NCBI RefSeq assembly: GCF_017921815.1
Contig: NZ_JAGEMM010000001.1
Coordinates: 1,302,001 to 1,366,000, forward strand
Direction: 5' to 3'
DNA from: Microvirga antarctica
Lineage (GTDB): Bacteria; Pseudomonadota; Alphaproteobacteria; Rhizobiales; Beijerinckiaceae
Length of the DNA stretch: 64,000 bases
Shown: positions 1 to 9,133 of the stretch, one piece after another
How the letters are laid out: every line of letters begins with the position of its first letter
How positions within the stretch are numbered: the stretch's first letter is position 1
Program-made: the position numbers and the translations under genes
The notes under the pieces: model-generated
Databases searched by the model: none
Told to the model about the DNA's origin: nothing
The model's input: the letters and a program-made list of their open reading frames with translations, nothing else

Positions 1-423
1 CTGTCGCACGCCGGCAACAAGACCGCAGCGGCGCGCGCGCAGCCGGTGGAGGAATTGACCGCCAAGGCGCTGTCACGACGCTGGAAACAGATCCGCCGCA
101 CGCTCAAGCATCTGGATTCCCTGACGCCAGAGGCGCGTCACAAACTGCGCCTGCGCATCAAGGCCCTGCGCTATGGCTCGGAATTTGTCGCCGGGGCTTT
201 CAAAGGCCGGCAGGCGACGCGGCGCCGGGCAGCCTTGGCAATCGTCCTTGAGGGGCTGCAGGACAGTCTGGGCCAGTTGAACGACATCGTGGCCGGGGAT
301 CGCGTCCTCGGCCGATCGGCCGACGACGACGGGAACGAGACCGCCAGTCTCAGGCTTGGCCTGATGGCCGATTCGCAGCGACTGGCCTTCCGCCTGCGCG
401 CCATGCCACCGTTCTGGCGCTGA
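1..423 (+). CDS. CHAD domain protein, C-terminal part (5' end outside window)
   Basis: The reading frame is open from base 1, so this is the C-terminal ~140 residues of a longer protein. The stretch after LTPEARHKLRLRIKALRYG, with its His and run of Arg/Lys, is the usual core of the CHAD helical domain. Such domains bind polyphosphate-like polyanions and often follow a CYTH (triphosphate tunnel) domain. Any CYTH domain would lie before the window. A GTG at base 46 is inside the frame but need not be the real start. It stands 62 bp before engB on the same strand. The family call is fairly sure; the substrate is not known. Confidence 0.75.
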   Translation: MSHAGNKTAAARAQPVEELTAKALSRRWKQIRRTLKHLDSLTPEARHKLRLRIKALRYGSEFVAGAFKGRQATRRRAALAIVLEGLQDSLGQLNDIVAGDRVLGRSADDDGNETASLRLGLMADSQRLAFRLRAMPPFWR

Positions 424-485
424 CGATCAGGCGCGCCACCCGCCATGCGCCTTGAAGAACGGCGCAGGAGCGTCGATAAGGGGCG

Positions 486-1142
486 ATGACCGACATCGAA
501 CCTGACACCGATCCCTTTATCGAATCCGGCCGGAAGCTTTTTGCGGGCGAAGCGGATTTCATCTGGGCCGCCAATTCCCTGTCCAACCTCCCGCCCATGT
601 CGAAGGTGGAGATCGCGTTTGCGGGCCGCTCGAATGTCGGCAAGTCCAGCCTTGTCAATGCCTTGACCGGCCGCAACACGCTGGCCCGGACATCGCACAC
701 GCCTGGCCGGACCCAGCAACTCAATTTCTTCGACATCGGCGGGCGGTTCCATCTCGTCGACATGCCCGGCTACGGTTATGCCGCCGTCGAAAAGGCGAAG
801 GTCGCGGCCTGGACCAAGCTGATCCACGACTACCTGCGCGGCCGCTCGACCCTCGGCCGGGTGTACCTGCTCATCGATGCCCGACACGGCATCAAGGCGG
901 TCGACGAGGTCCTGCTCGAAACCCTCGACAAGGCCGCGGTCTCCTACCAGATCATCCTGACCAAGGCCGACGAGCTGAAACCCGGCGGGATCGAGGAACG
1001 GCTTGCCGAAACGGCCGCCAATATCGCCAAGCGCGCCGCGGCGTTCCCCGAGATCATCCCCACCTCGAGCAGGCTCGGGACCGGCATCGCGGACCTGCGC
1101 ACCTCCGTTGCGCGCCTTCTCAGCGAACGGGGCGCCGGATGA
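486..1142 (+). CDS. engB: ribosome biogenesis GTP-binding protein YihA/YsxC (EngB)
   Basis: This 218-residue TrmE-Era-EngA-EngB-Septin family GTPase acts in the cytoplasm in assembly of the large ribosomal subunit. The G1 P-loop GRSNVGKS is at residues 48-55, followed by the G2 region TPGRTQQLNFF, the G3 motif DMPGYGYA near 92-99 and the G4 motif LTKADEL near 158. Length and motif spacing are normal for the family. The ATG follows a GGGG-rich stretch. Its stop overlaps the start of the DUF423 gene by 4 bp, so the two are probably translated together. A nearby argB is common in rhizobial genomes. Confidence 0.96.
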   Translation: MTDIEPDTDPFIESGRKLFAGEADFIWAANSLSNLPPMSKVEIAFAGRSNVGKSSLVNALTGRNTLARTSHTPGRTQQLNFFDIGGRFHLVDMPGYGYAAVEKAKVAAWTKLIHDYLRGRSTLGRVYLLIDARHGIKAVDEVLLETLDKAAVSYQIILTKADELKPGGIEERLAETAANIAKRAAAFPEIIPTSSRLGTGIADLRTSVARLLSERGAG

Positions 1143-1510
1143 GCCTGCCGGAACGGATGCTCCTCGCGCTTGGCGCATTGTCCGGCCTGCTCGGCGTCGC
1201 CCTCTCGGCGGCAGCCGCCCATGTCACGGGCAGCGGATCTCTCCAGATCGCCGCGCAGTTCCTGCTCTTTCATGCGCCTGTCCTTCTCGCCATGGCGGCC
1301 CTTGTGGCCGGCGGCTTCGTCCATCCGAAGATCGGTCGGCTGGCGGGCTATGTGCTTGTCGTCGGCCTCATCCTGTTCTGCGGTGACCTCTCGCGCCGCG
1401 CGCTCTCCGGCGAGGCGCTGGCGCCCATGGCCGCGCCGACCGGCGGCGTTCTGCTCATGCTGGGCTGGATCCTGATCGCTGCCGCAGGTTTTGTTCGCCC
1501 CCGTGCCTGA
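1139..1510 (+). CDS. DUF423 family small membrane protein
   Basis: The product has 123 residues with about four hydrophobic segments. The N-terminal pattern LGALSGLLGVALSAAAAH resembles the DUF423 (YgdD-type) signature, in which a glycine-rich first helix ends at a His. A second segment ends near VHPKIGRL and the last near the C-terminal FVRPRA. It is an inner-membrane protein of unknown role. The start ATG overlaps the engB stop (ATGA), which argues for co-translation. I see no catalytic motif. Family assignment is good; no function can be given. Confidence 0.8.
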   Translation: MSLPERMLLALGALSGLLGVALSAAAAHVTGSGSLQIAAQFLLFHAPVLLAMAALVAGGFVHPKIGRLAGYVLVVGLILFCGDLSRRALSGEALAPMAAPTGGVLLMLGWILIAAAGFVRPRA

Positions 1511-1585
1511 AGCGCCTGTTTCCAGACGGGCGGCGCTGGGCTAGAAGGCAACCCGTTTCGTTCACCGCCCATGCCGGAGCCGTCC

Positions 1586-2500
1586 ATGTCCGAATCGCCG
1601 TCCCCGATCGATCAGCTGCCGGACGTGCACGTCCAGGCGGAAGTGCTCGTGCAGGCCCTGCCCCACATGCAGCGTTATGACCAGCAGGTCGTCGTGATCA
1701 AATATGGCGGCCACGCCATGGGCGATCGGGCTGCAGCCGAAGATTTTGCCGAGGACGTGGTTCTTCTCGAGCAGTCCGGCATCAAGCCGATCGTCGTCCA
1801 CGGGGGCGGCCCACAGATCGGCAAGATGCTGGAAAAACTCGGCATCAAATCCGAGTTCAAGGCGGGCCTGCGGGTGACCGATCAGGCCACCGTCGAGGTC
1901 GTCGAAATGGTCTTGGCTGGGTCGATCAACAAGCAGATCGTCGGCTGGATCGGCGCCGAAGGCGGCAAGGCCGTTGGCCTGTGCGGCAAGGACGGCAACA
2001 TGGTCACGGCCCGCAAGGTTACCCGGACCGTGGTCGATCCTGACTCGAATATCGAGAAGGTGCTCGATCTCGGCTTCGTCGGAGAGCCCGAGAAGGTCAA
2101 CCGCGCGGTGCTGGACCAGGTGCTGAGCGCGGAGCTGATTCCCGTGCTGGCGCCCGTTGCGGTAGGCCAGGATGGCCAGACCTATAACGTCAACGCCGAT
2201 ACCTTCGCGGGAGCGATTGCGGGCGCCATGATGGCCAAGCGCCTGCTGCTCCTGACCGACGTTCCAGGCGTTCTCGACAAGAACAAGAACCTCATTCCGG
2301 AAATGACGATCGAGGATTGCCGCCGGCTGATCGCGGACGGCACCATCACCGACGGCATGATCCCCAAGATCGAGACCTGCATTTACGCCCTCGAGCGGGG
2401 CGTCGAGGCGGTCGTCATTCTGGACGGCAAGGTGCCCCATTCGGTGCTGCTCGAACTCTTCACCGATCACGGCGCCGGCACCCTGATCCGCCGGACCTGA
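1586..2500 (+). CDS. argB: acetylglutamate kinase
   Basis: This enzyme phosphorylates N-acetylglutamate, the second step of arginine synthesis. The amino-acid kinase fold is clear: K39 in KYGGHAMG, the glycine loop VHGGGPQIG and a C-terminal region [12 protein letters not shown] that in the family contacts nucleotide. I chose the ATG at 1586 because GGAG at 1576-1579 stands 6 bases upstream. An ATG at 1571 would add five residues and has no ribosome-binding site. The length (304 residues) is normal. Kinases with the N-terminal helix seen here ([14 protein letters not shown]) are usually hexameric and arginine-sensitive; that is family knowledge, not visible here. argH lies elsewhere in the window. 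Confidence 0.95.
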   Translation: MSESPSPIDQLPDVHVQAEVLVQALPHMQRYDQQVVVIKYGGHAMGDRAAAEDFAEDVVLLEQSGIKPIVVHGGGPQIGKMLEKLGIKSEFKAGLRVTDQATVEVVEMVLAGSINKQIVGWIGAEGGKAVGLCGKDGNMVTARKVTRTVVDPDSNIEKVLDLGFVGEPEKVNRAVLDQVLSAELIPVLAPVAVGQDGQTYNVNADTFAGAIAGAMMAKRLLLLTDVPGVLDKNKNLIPEMTIEDCRRLIADGTITDGMIPKIETCIYALERGVEAVVILDGKVPHSVLLELFTDHGAGTLIRRT

Positions 2501-2577
2501 GGCCTTTAAATCGCCCCGGGGCGGACGTATATTGGAGCAATGGGGCCGCGATGGCCCCATTGTCATCTTTGGATTCC

Positions 2578-3303
2578 ATGAAAGCCCTTCCCGTCTCCGG
2601 CGAGATTCTCCCGATCCCTGATCCTCGCGTTTTCGCGCATGTGGACACCTGGATCTTCGATCTCGACAACACGCTCTATCCGCACACATCGCGCATCTGG
2701 CCGCAGGTGGACGAGCGGATCACCCTCTACATCGCGAACATGTTCGGACTCGACGGCCTGTCGGCCCGCGCGCTGCAGAAGTACTTTTATCACAAGCACG
2801 GCACGACGCTGCGGGCGCTGATCGACGAGTACGATATCGATCCCTATGATTTCCTCGATTTTGCCCATGATATCGACCATGCCGGCATCGAGCTGAATGA
2901 GCACCTGGGCGAGGCCATCGAAAAGCTCCCGGGTCGCAAGCTGATCCTTACCAACGGATCCCGCAAACATGCCGAGAATGTGGCTCGCAAGCTGGGCATT
3001 CTCGACCGCTTCGAGGATATTTTCGACATCGCGGCTGCCAATTTCGTGCCCAAACCCGACCGGCGCGCCTACGAGACATTCCTCGAGAAGCACGTGGTCG
3101 AACCGGCACGGGCGGCGATGTTCGAGGACATCGCCAAGAACCTCACGGTGCCGCACGAGATGGGCATGACCACCGTCCTGATCGTGCCGCAGACCGCCGA
3201 CCCGTTCCGGGAGGCCTTCGAGCAGGAAGCCGTCCGCACGCCGCATATCGACTACGTCACCGACGATCTGGCGCGCTTTCTGAAAGACGGCCTGTCGCTT
3301 TAG
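2578..3303 (+). CDS. pyrimidine 5'-nucleotidase, HAD superfamily
   Basis: This 241-residue haloacid dehalogenase-fold phosphatase has motif I FDLDNTLYP (nucleophile D28, general acid D30), motif II around ILTNGS, the Lys of motif III in VPKPD and the acidic motif IV MFEDIAKNL. DLDNTLYP with this cap is typical of the SDT1/PHM8-like pyrimidine 5'-nucleotidases, which remove phosphate from UMP/CMP-type nucleotides. The frame runs on upstream to 2317 inside argB, but the ATG at 2578 gives the usual family N-terminus. It follows argB by 77 bp on the same strand. The exact substrate is inferred from the family only. Confidence 0.88.
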   Translation: MKALPVSGEILPIPDPRVFAHVDTWIFDLDNTLYPHTSRIWPQVDERITLYIANMFGLDGLSARALQKYFYHKHGTTLRALIDEYDIDPYDFLDFAHDIDHAGIELNEHLGEAIEKLPGRKLILTNGSRKHAENVARKLGILDRFEDIFDIAAANFVPKPDRRAYETFLEKHVVEPARAAMFEDIAKNLTVPHEMGMTTVLIVPQTADPFREAFEQEAVRTPHIDYVTDDLARFLKDGLSL

Positions 3304-3338
3304 GGAGGTGACGGGCCGTCGCCCGAAAGGCGCGACCA

Positions 3339-3367
3339 TTGCGAAATTCCTCTACCTTGTTTAGAAA
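3339..3367 (+). promoter_or_regulatory. candidate sigma-70 promoter for the RTX gene
   Basis: TTGCGA (3339-3344) and TAGAAA (3362-3367) are separated by exactly 17 bases, each matching the consensus at four of six positions. The pair lies in the gap between the nucleotidase gene and the RTX gene, 34 bases before the RTX start. The -10 box runs into a perfect palindrome. No experiment backs it. Confidence 0.5.
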
Positions 3368-3379
3368 CGTTGCAACGTT
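3366..3379. promoter_or_regulatory. 14-bp perfect palindrome, likely repressor operator
   Basis: AACGTTGCAACGTT is identical to its reverse complement. It overlaps the end of the -10 box and the expected transcription start of the RTX gene, the classic place for a repressor site. The shape, with two AACGTT halves, resembles LacI/GalR-type operators, but no such regulator gene is in the window. Which protein binds it is unknown. Confidence 0.5.
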
Positions 3380-3400
3380 CTTTATCCGAGGAGAATTCGC

Positions 3401-5607
3401 GTGGCTGTCTACGATCCAGTGAAAAACACCTATGAGCTCGACGCCACCGAAACAACTTTCGTCATGCCGGCGACACCGGCGGGCGGCACTAACGCCAGCG
3501 CTGACGGCAATAACCTCGACAACACAATGACGGGAACGACGGCGCCAATGCGCTGAGCGGCGGGGGCGGTCTCGACACACTGATCGGCGGCAAGGGTGAC
3601 GATCTTCTGCAGGGCAATGACGGGGCCGACAGTCTTGTCGGCGGTGACGGCGATGACGTCCTGGTCGGCGGTGCCGGCGACGACACGCTCGTCGGCGGCC
3701 TCGACAACGACGTTTACGTCATTGACGATGTGGGCGATGTGGTGGTCGAGGTCGCAGGCCAGGGCATCGACACGGTGCGGTCACGCATCAGCTATTCGCT
3801 GGTCAACAGCGAGGTCGAGAACATATCGCTGGTGGGAACAGCCGAGATCGACGCCACCGGAAACAACGTCGCCAACAGCCTCCAGGGAAACGCTGCCAAG
3901 AACCACCTTGTGGGCGGCGGCGGCAACGACACCCTCGACGGCGGCGGCGGGGCCGATACGCTGGTCGGCGGGACCGGCGACGACACCTACATCGTGTCGA
4001 CGACCGACACGGTCATCACCGAAGCCACCGGCGAGGGACTTGACCGCGTCGTCACAAGCGTCAGCTACACGCTTTCGACGAATGTCGAGGAGCTGACCCT
4101 CAGCGCTGCCGCCGGCAACATCGACGGAACCGGCAACGACACGGCCAACACCCTGACCGGTAACGATGGCGCTAACCGGCTCGACGGCAAGGGCGGCGCC
4201 GACACGCTGATCGGCGGCAAGGGCAACGACACTTATGTCATCGATGGCGCGGATACGATCACCGAGGCGGCCGGTGGCGGCACCGACACGGTGGAAATCA
4301 CGGATGCTTTTGTCGCCGCGACCTATACGCTTGGATCTGAGCTCGAAAACATCACAATCAAGGGCACCCGGAGTTTCGACGCGACCGGCAGCGACGGTGC
4401 CAACCTTATCACCGGCAATAGCGGCCACAACGTGCTGACTGGCCTTGCCGGAGACGACACGATTGTGGGCGGCGGTGGCGACGACCTGATGGTCGGCGGG
4501 ACCGGCAACGACCTCTACTTCGTCGATTCAGCGGGCGACGTGGTGAAGGAGGAGGCAAACGGCGGAACCTTCGACCGGGTGATCAGCAAGATCAGCTACA
4601 CGCTCGGAGACAACGTCGAATACCTCGCCATGGAGAACGGAGCCGGAGACGTCAGCGCCACAGGCAATGCACTCGACAACACCATCTTCGGCAACGACGG
4701 CAATAACGTGGTCAATGGCGGTGCCGGCAGTGACCAGCTGTTCGGCGCGACCGGAAACGATACGGTGTATGGTGGCGACGGCAACGACACCATCGACGAA
4801 TCCGGCGACGGCAATGACGTTCTCTCGGGCGATGGCGGCGACGACGATCTTCGTGGTCAAGGCGGCAACGACGTGCTCGATGGGGGCACAGGCGCGGACA
4901 CTCTGTGGGGCGGCACGGGGAACGACACTTACGTTGTGGACAATCCCCTCGACGTCGTTAGGGAAACAGCGGGACAGGGCACCGATACGATCCTGACAAG
5001 CGTCAGTTATGCGCTCGCTGCCGACGTGTCAGTTGAATCACTGACCGCGACGGGCAGCGCCTCTGTCGCCGTCACGGGCAGCGCCGCAGGCGACGTGATC
5101 ACCGGGAATGACAGCGCGAACCTCATCGTCGGGGCCGGCGGCAACGATAAGACAACCGGAGGCGGTGGAGACGACACGCTCTGGGGCCAGGATGGCAACG
5201 ATACGCTGGAGGGTGGCGCTGGAAACGACAGGTTGTGGGGCGGCATGGGTAAAGACGTCCTGACTGGCGGGGCCGGTAAGGACGTCTTCGTGTTCGATAC
5301 GAAACCGAGCAAGGCCTCTAACCTCGACACCATTATCGATTTCGATGTCGCCAACGATAAAATCTATCTCGACAACGCCATCTTCCGGAAGCTCGGCAAG
5401 GGCAGCGAGAACGCGCCCGGCAAGCTCAACGCAAAGTTCTTCAAGATCGGGTCAAAGGCGGCCGACAAGGACGATTATGTCGTCTACGACAAGAAGAAGG
5501 GCATCGTCTTCCTCGATGTCGACGGCTCCGGAAAAGCCAAGGCTGTGGAAGTGGCAGTGATCAAAAAGAACCTGAAAATGGTCGCGGCCGATTTCTGGAT
5601 TATCTGA
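3401..5607 (+). CDS. RTX (hemolysin-type) calcium-binding protein, interrupted by a one-base frameshift near codon 45
   Basis: The GTG at 3401 has GAGGAG 7 bases upstream, but the frame closes at 3554-3556. The rest, to 5607, is in the -1 frame. Inserting one base near 3535 joins the two and creates TGNDGAN, a motif repeated later in the same protein, so the intact product would have about 735 residues. It has five tandem ~90-residue units, each a beta-strand stretch (SYTL...VE) followed by GGxGxDxLx nonapeptide calcium-binding repeats. After residue ~620 comes the non-repetitive tail of type I-secreted proteins, ending in hydrophobic residues (DFWII). It is expected to be secreted without a cleaved signal. 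No catalytic domain or adjacent type I exporter is visible. It is either a real frameshift, in which case this is a pseudogene, or a sequencing error. Confidence 0.8.
3550..5290 (+). repeat. tandem coding repeats of the RTX protein
   Basis: Five imperfect coding units of roughly 250-400 bp follow one another. Each starts near a GDVV.E or DT.TEA stretch, runs through an ATGN..AN.L core and ends in two to seven GG.G.D.L nonapeptides finishing with a DTYVVD-like strand. The fourth unit is the longest because of extra nonapeptides. This is protein-level repetition, not a mobile or CRISPR repeat. Confidence 0.8.
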
Positions 5608-5619
5608 TCGGGTCGCGCG

Positions 5620-5651
5620 GTCCGGCCATTGCCAGTTTGGCTTGGCCGGAC
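5620..5651 (+). terminator. hairpin after the RTX gene
   Basis: GTCCGGCCA (5620-5628) pairs perfectly with TGGCCGGAC (5643-5651), and a shorter inner stem GCCA/TGGC lies between them. It begins 13 bases after the RTX stop. There is no T run after it on the + strand, so it may act as a Rho-helped or mRNA-stabilising hairpin rather than a full intrinsic terminator. Confidence 0.45.
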
Positions 5652-5657
5652 GCCACG

Positions 5658-5688
5658 AAAAATGCCGCCCTCCCTACGGAGAGCGGCA
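5658..5688 (-). terminator. intrinsic terminator of the DUF892 gene
   Basis: On the - strand an 11-bp stem with one mismatch (arms at 5663-5673 and 5678-5688, loop of four) is followed by five T residues (the A run at 5658-5662). It sits 22 bases past the stop of the convergent DUF892 gene. Confidence 0.65.
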
Positions 5689-5710
5689 GTCGTTGACCGA
5701 GAGGACGGGT

Positions 5711-6214
5711 TCAGGCCGCCTTGGCGTTCACCTTGCTGTCGGCGATTCGCGACAGCTTCTGATCGGTCGATTTTTCCTGCTCCAGCACCTGATGCAGAAC
5801 GCCGGCGCAATCCTCACGCCCGAGTTGCTTCGCCCAGGCGGTCAGCGTGCCGTAGCGGGTGATCTCGTAGTGCTCGACGGCCTGTGCGGCAGCCAGAAGC
5901 GCAGCATCGAGGACCTCCGGATCCGCCACCTCGCCGGCGAGATCCTGCGCTTCCTCGATGATGCCGTCGATGGCCGGGCACGTGACGCCCTTGGGATCAT
6001 GACCGTGCATGCGGAAGACCTGCTCGACCATCTTCACATGTTCCTCGGTCTCGCCGAGATGGGTCTGGAACGCCTGCTTCAACTGCGGATCGCTCGCCTT
6101 CGCGATCATCTTCGGCAACGCCTTGGTGATCTGTTGTTCGGCGTAATAGATATCCTGCAGCATGTGGATGAACAGGTCGTCCAACGTTTTGATATCTTTT
6201 GAAAAAAGGCCCAT
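5711..6214 (-). CDS. DUF892 (YciE/YciF-type) ferritin-like protein
   Basis: This 167-residue all-helical protein matches the YciE/YciF-type DUF892 family throughout (KTLDDLFIHMLQDIYYAEQQ at the start, then the helices HLGETEEHVKMVEQVF and AAQAVEHYEITRYGTL). The Glu and His residues in these helices (YYAEQQ, ETEEH, EHYE) are those expected for a ferritin-like di-metal site. The family is linked to stress and envelope-stress responses, but the biochemical role is not settled. The ATG is preceded on its strand by a GAGAGGA ribosome-binding site. It is a single-gene unit with its own terminator, convergent with the RTX gene. Confidence 0.88.
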   Translation of the reverse strand: MGLFSKDIKTLDDLFIHMLQDIYYAEQQITKALPKMIAKASDPQLKQAFQTHLGETEEHVKMVEQVFRMHGHDPKGVTCPAIDGIIEEAQDLAGEVADPEVLDAALLAAAQAVEHYEITRYGTLTAWAKQLGREDCAGVLHQVLEQEKSTDQKLSRIADSKVNAKAA

Positions 6215-6345
6215 GGCGCAAATCCTCTCGTGACGGGACGGGGCCAGCGCGGAACGCTGGCAGGCTCGGTTTGGCTGAACCCTAGGAACGCCGCCCCGTC
6301 GCAGGCGGTTCCACCAACGCGCGCCCGCAGGCGTGTCGCAGGGAG

Positions 6346-7539
6346 CTAGTCGACCGCGCGCAAATTCCGACCCTGCATGCGAAGCAATTCGGCCTGCGCC
6401 GCCGAATCGCCGTCGTCGAATTCCAGCGTTTCAATCGACCGGCCACGCCTGACGATCTTGTCGGTCGAGGTGCGGACCTGCACGATATCGTCCTGGGCCT
6501 GGCGGAAATGCGTGTCGAGCTTGGCGACCCGCGCGTCGAGACGCTCCACATCCTCAAGCAGTTTCTGCACCTCGACCTGAATCACCCGCCCCTCTTCGCG
6601 AATGCGCGCGTCGCGCACGAGGGCCTGCATCACCTGGATGGCGAGCCCCAGCAGCGACGGCGACACGATGACGATGCGGGCGCGATGGGCCTTCTGGATC
6701 ACATCGTCGAAATACTCGGCGAGATCCGCATAGACCGATTCCGCCGGCACGAACATCATCGCCATGTCCTGCGTTTCGCCAGGAATGAAGTACTTTTCCG
6801 CGATGTCCTTGATATGCACGAGCATGTCGCTGCGCACCCGCGCCGACGCCCGCTGGCGCGCCTCGTCCCCCTTCGCATCGCGATAGAGCGTGAAGCCCTC
6901 AAGCGGAAATTTGGCGTCGATGACAAGGCCGCGTTCGTCGCCCGGCAGGCGCACGAGACAATCGGGCCGCGTCCGGTTCGAGAGCGTCGGCTGGAACGCA
7001 TAGGCGCCGTTCGGCAGGCCGTCGCGAATGATCGCTTCCATCCGCCCCTGGCCATAGGCGCCCCGGCTCTGCTTGTTGGACAGAACGTCCTTCAGGCCGA
7101 CGATCTCGCCGGTGAGATCCTTCAGGTTCTGCTGCGCCGCGTCGATCACCGCCAGACGCTCGTGCAGCTTCGACAGGTTTTCGTTCTGGTGACGGCTGGT
7201 GGTCTCGAGCCCCTGCCCCATCCGGTGCTGCAGCCCATCGATCCGTTCCGAGATCATCCGCACGAAATCACCCTGCCTCGTGCCGAAGATTTCCGCCACG
7301 GTCTGCATCCGCCCGGTCATTTCCGATTGCAGCCGCGTCATCTCGGCGACCTTGTCGTCCATCTCCCGCGCCCGCTCGTCCGAAATCGCCGCATCCAGTT
7401 CGCGGGCGCGGTGCGCGCGCAGGAGCAGGAGCAGGAGCGTCAGGGTCAGCAGCAGGCCGATGGTCATCACGCCTGCGCCCAGCACGCAATCGCGCCAGGT
7501 GAGAGCAAGTGATCCGAGCGTGAGGGCGACGTCGTTCAT
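6346..7539 (-). CDS. rmuC: DNA recombination protein RmuC
   Basis: The 397-residue product begins with one transmembrane helix (residues ~10-38, very Leu-rich), followed by a long coiled coil (to ~145) and the RmuC nuclease-like domain. That domain includes GAYGQGRMEAIIRDGLP, PDCLVRLPG, LVIDAKFPLEGF and MFVPAESVYADL. RmuC limits inversions and rearrangements at short inverted repeats; the conserved DAKFP stretch belongs to the PD-(D/E)XK-like core. The frame extends back to 7623, but the ATG at 7539 gives the standard N-terminus and leaves room for a divergent promoter shared with def (86 bp). Confidence 0.92.
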   Translation of the reverse strand: MNDVALTLGSLALTWRDCVLGAGVMTIGLLLTLTLLLLLLRAHRARELDAAISDERAREMDDKVAEMTRLQSEMTGRMQTVAEIFGTRQGDFVRMISERIDGLQHRMGQGLETTSRHQNENLSKLHERLAVIDAAQQNLKDLTGEIVGLKDVLSNKQSRGAYGQGRMEAIIRDGLPNGAYAFQPTLSNRTRPDCLVRLPGDERGLVIDAKFPLEGFTLYRDAKGDEARQRASARVRSDMLVHIKDIAEKYFIPGETQDMAMMFVPAESVYADLAEYFDDVIQKAHRARIVIVSPSLLGLAIQVMQALVRDARIREEGRVIQVEVQKLLEDVERLDARVAKLDTHFRQAQDDIVQVRTSTDKIVRRGRSIETLEFDDGDSAAQAELLRMQGRNLRAVD

Positions 7540-7625
7540 GAATCGGCGCATTCCGGTTGACGGCGCATCAGAACATAAGATGAACGATTTGACCATCCCG
7601 GGCCAAGCCATTATGTCCGGCAACC

Positions 7626-8147
7626 ATGACCATAAGACCGCTCATCATTCTTCCCGATCCCAAGCTCCGCCTTGTCTCCAAGGCGGTCGAGACCGTGACC
7701 GACGAGGTCAGGCGGCTGGCGGACGACATGCTCGAAACCATGTATGATGCACCGGGCGTGGGGCTTGCGGCCATCCAGGTCGGGGTTCCCTTGCGGATGG
7801 TCACCATGGACGTGTCGAAATCCGAAACCGAACGCCAGCCGATGGTGCTGCTCAACCCGGAGATCCTGTCCGGCTCCGAGGAACTGAGCACCTACGAGGA
7901 AGGCTGCCTTTCGATCCCCGAATATTACGAAGAGGTCGAGCGACCGGCGAAAGTCCGGTTCCGCTACATGACCCTCGCCGGCGAGACGATCGAGCAGGAG
8001 GCCGAAGGCCTGCTGGCCACCTGCGTGCAGCATGAGATCGACCACCTCAACGGTGTGCTGTTCATTGATTATCTGTCCAAACTCAAGCGCGACCGTGTGC
8101 TGACCAAGTTCAAGAAGGCCGCCAGACGCGAGGCGGGCGGGTCATGA
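7626..8147 (+). CDS. def: peptide deformylase
   Basis: This enzyme removes the formyl group from the N-terminal Met of new proteins. The three family motifs are present: [10 protein letters not shown] (44-53), EEGCLSIPE with the metal ligand C94, and QHEIDHLNG with the ligands H136 and H140 and catalytic E137. At 173 residues it is a normal type I enzyme. The stop overlaps the fmt start by 4 bp, placing the deformylase and the formyltransferase that makes its substrate in one operon, as in most bacteria. Confidence 0.97.
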   Translation: MTIRPLIILPDPKLRLVSKAVETVTDEVRRLADDMLETMYDAPGVGLAAIQVGVPLRMVTMDVSKSETERQPMVLLNPEILSGSEELSTYEEGCLSIPEYYEEVERPAKVRFRYMTLAGETIEQEAEGLLATCVQHEIDHLNGVLFIDYLSKLKRDRVLTKFKKAARREAGGS

Positions 8148-9076
8148 GCCTGCGCGTCGTCTTCATGGGGACGCCGGATTTCGCCGTTCCGACGCTGTCC
8201 GAGATCGTCGGGCAGGGCCACGAGGTGGTGGCGGTCTATACCAGGCCACCCGCTCCCGGCGGGCGCGGCCTGGCGTTGCGACCCTCGCCCGTCCACACCA
8301 TGGCGGACCAGTTCGGCCTGACGGTCTTCACCCCCTCCACTTTGCGCACGGAGGAGGCGAACGAGACGTTTCAGGACCACGAGGCGGATGTGGCCGTCGT
8401 CGTCGCCTACGGGATGCTGCTGCCGCGCACGATCCTGGATATTCCGCGCCTCGGCTGCCTCAACCTGCACGCGTCCCTCCTGCCGCGCTGGCGAGGGGCT
8501 GCTCCCATCCAGCGCGCCATCATGGCGGGCGATGAGGAGACCGGCATCGCCGTGATGAAGATGGAAGAGGGCTTGGATACGGGCCCGGTCGGAATGGCCG
8601 AGCGTGTCGCGATTACGCCTGACATGACGGCCGGCGAACTCCATGACCGGCTGATGGGCCTCGGTGCCGACCTGATGGTGCGGGCTTTGGCGGCGCTGTC
8701 GCGGGATGGTCTGCGCTTCACGCCGCAACCGGAGAATGGGGTCACCTACGCTCACAAACTTCGCAACGACGATTCGCTCCTTGTCTGGTCGCAGGACGCC
8801 ACGGTCCTTCACGATCAGGTCCGAGGGCTGTCGCCCTTCCCGACCGCCTATTTCCTGGCCGATTTCGGCAAGGGGACAGAACGCGTGAAGGTGTTGCGCA
8901 CACGGGTGGAGGCGGGTTTGGGCGAGCCCGGCGCGGTCCTCGATACGGACGGTCTGGTGGCCTGCGGAACGGGCGCCTTGCGCCTCCTGCAGGTTCAGCG
9001 GGCGGGCAAAAGCCCCATCACCGGCGCGGAGTTTCTCCGGGGCATCCGGCTTGCGCCCGGAGCAGGCCTCACATGA
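8144..9076 (+). CDS. fmt: methionyl-tRNA formyltransferase
   Basis: This enzyme formylates Met-tRNA(fMet) with 10-formyl-tetrahydrofolate. The N-terminal formyltransferase domain has the catalytic N107 and H109 in [15 protein letters not shown], with the following GLDTGPV giving the catalytic Asp. The C-terminal OB-like tRNA-binding domain begins near residue 205 (TYAHKL). At 310 residues the length is standard. It is translationally coupled to def by ATGA and followed by truA after 57 bp. Confidence 0.97.
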   Translation: MSLRVVFMGTPDFAVPTLSEIVGQGHEVVAVYTRPPAPGGRGLALRPSPVHTMADQFGLTVFTPSTLRTEEANETFQDHEADVAVVVAYGMLLPRTILDIPRLGCLNLHASLLPRWRGAAPIQRAIMAGDEETGIAVMKMEEGLDTGPVGMAERVAITPDMTAGELHDRLMGLGADLMVRALAALSRDGLRFTPQPENGVTYAHKLRNDDSLLVWSQDATVLHDQVRGLSPFPTAYFLADFGKGTERVKVLRTRVEAGLGEPGAVLDTDGLVACGTGALRLLQVQRAGKSPITGAEFLRGIRLAPGAGLT

Positions 9077-9133
9077 CGGCCGCTCCGCAGCGCCAGACGG
9101 CCTCGGGCGGCGGCCTTACCCGGTCGCTCTGAC

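Noticed and set aside
1562..2689. 375-codon - strand frame opposite argB
   Set aside because: Shadow of argB; no motif and no ribosome-binding site.
3526..3545. Programmed -1 frameshift in the RTX gene
   Set aside because: The site GGGAACG is not an X-XXY-YYZ heptamer and I see no following stem or pseudoknot; a lost base explains it more simply.
3550..5290. Regular repeats that might suggest CRISPR or a tandem DNA repeat
   Set aside because: Units are imperfect, keep the reading frame and encode RTX nonapeptides; there are no identical repeats with unique spacers.
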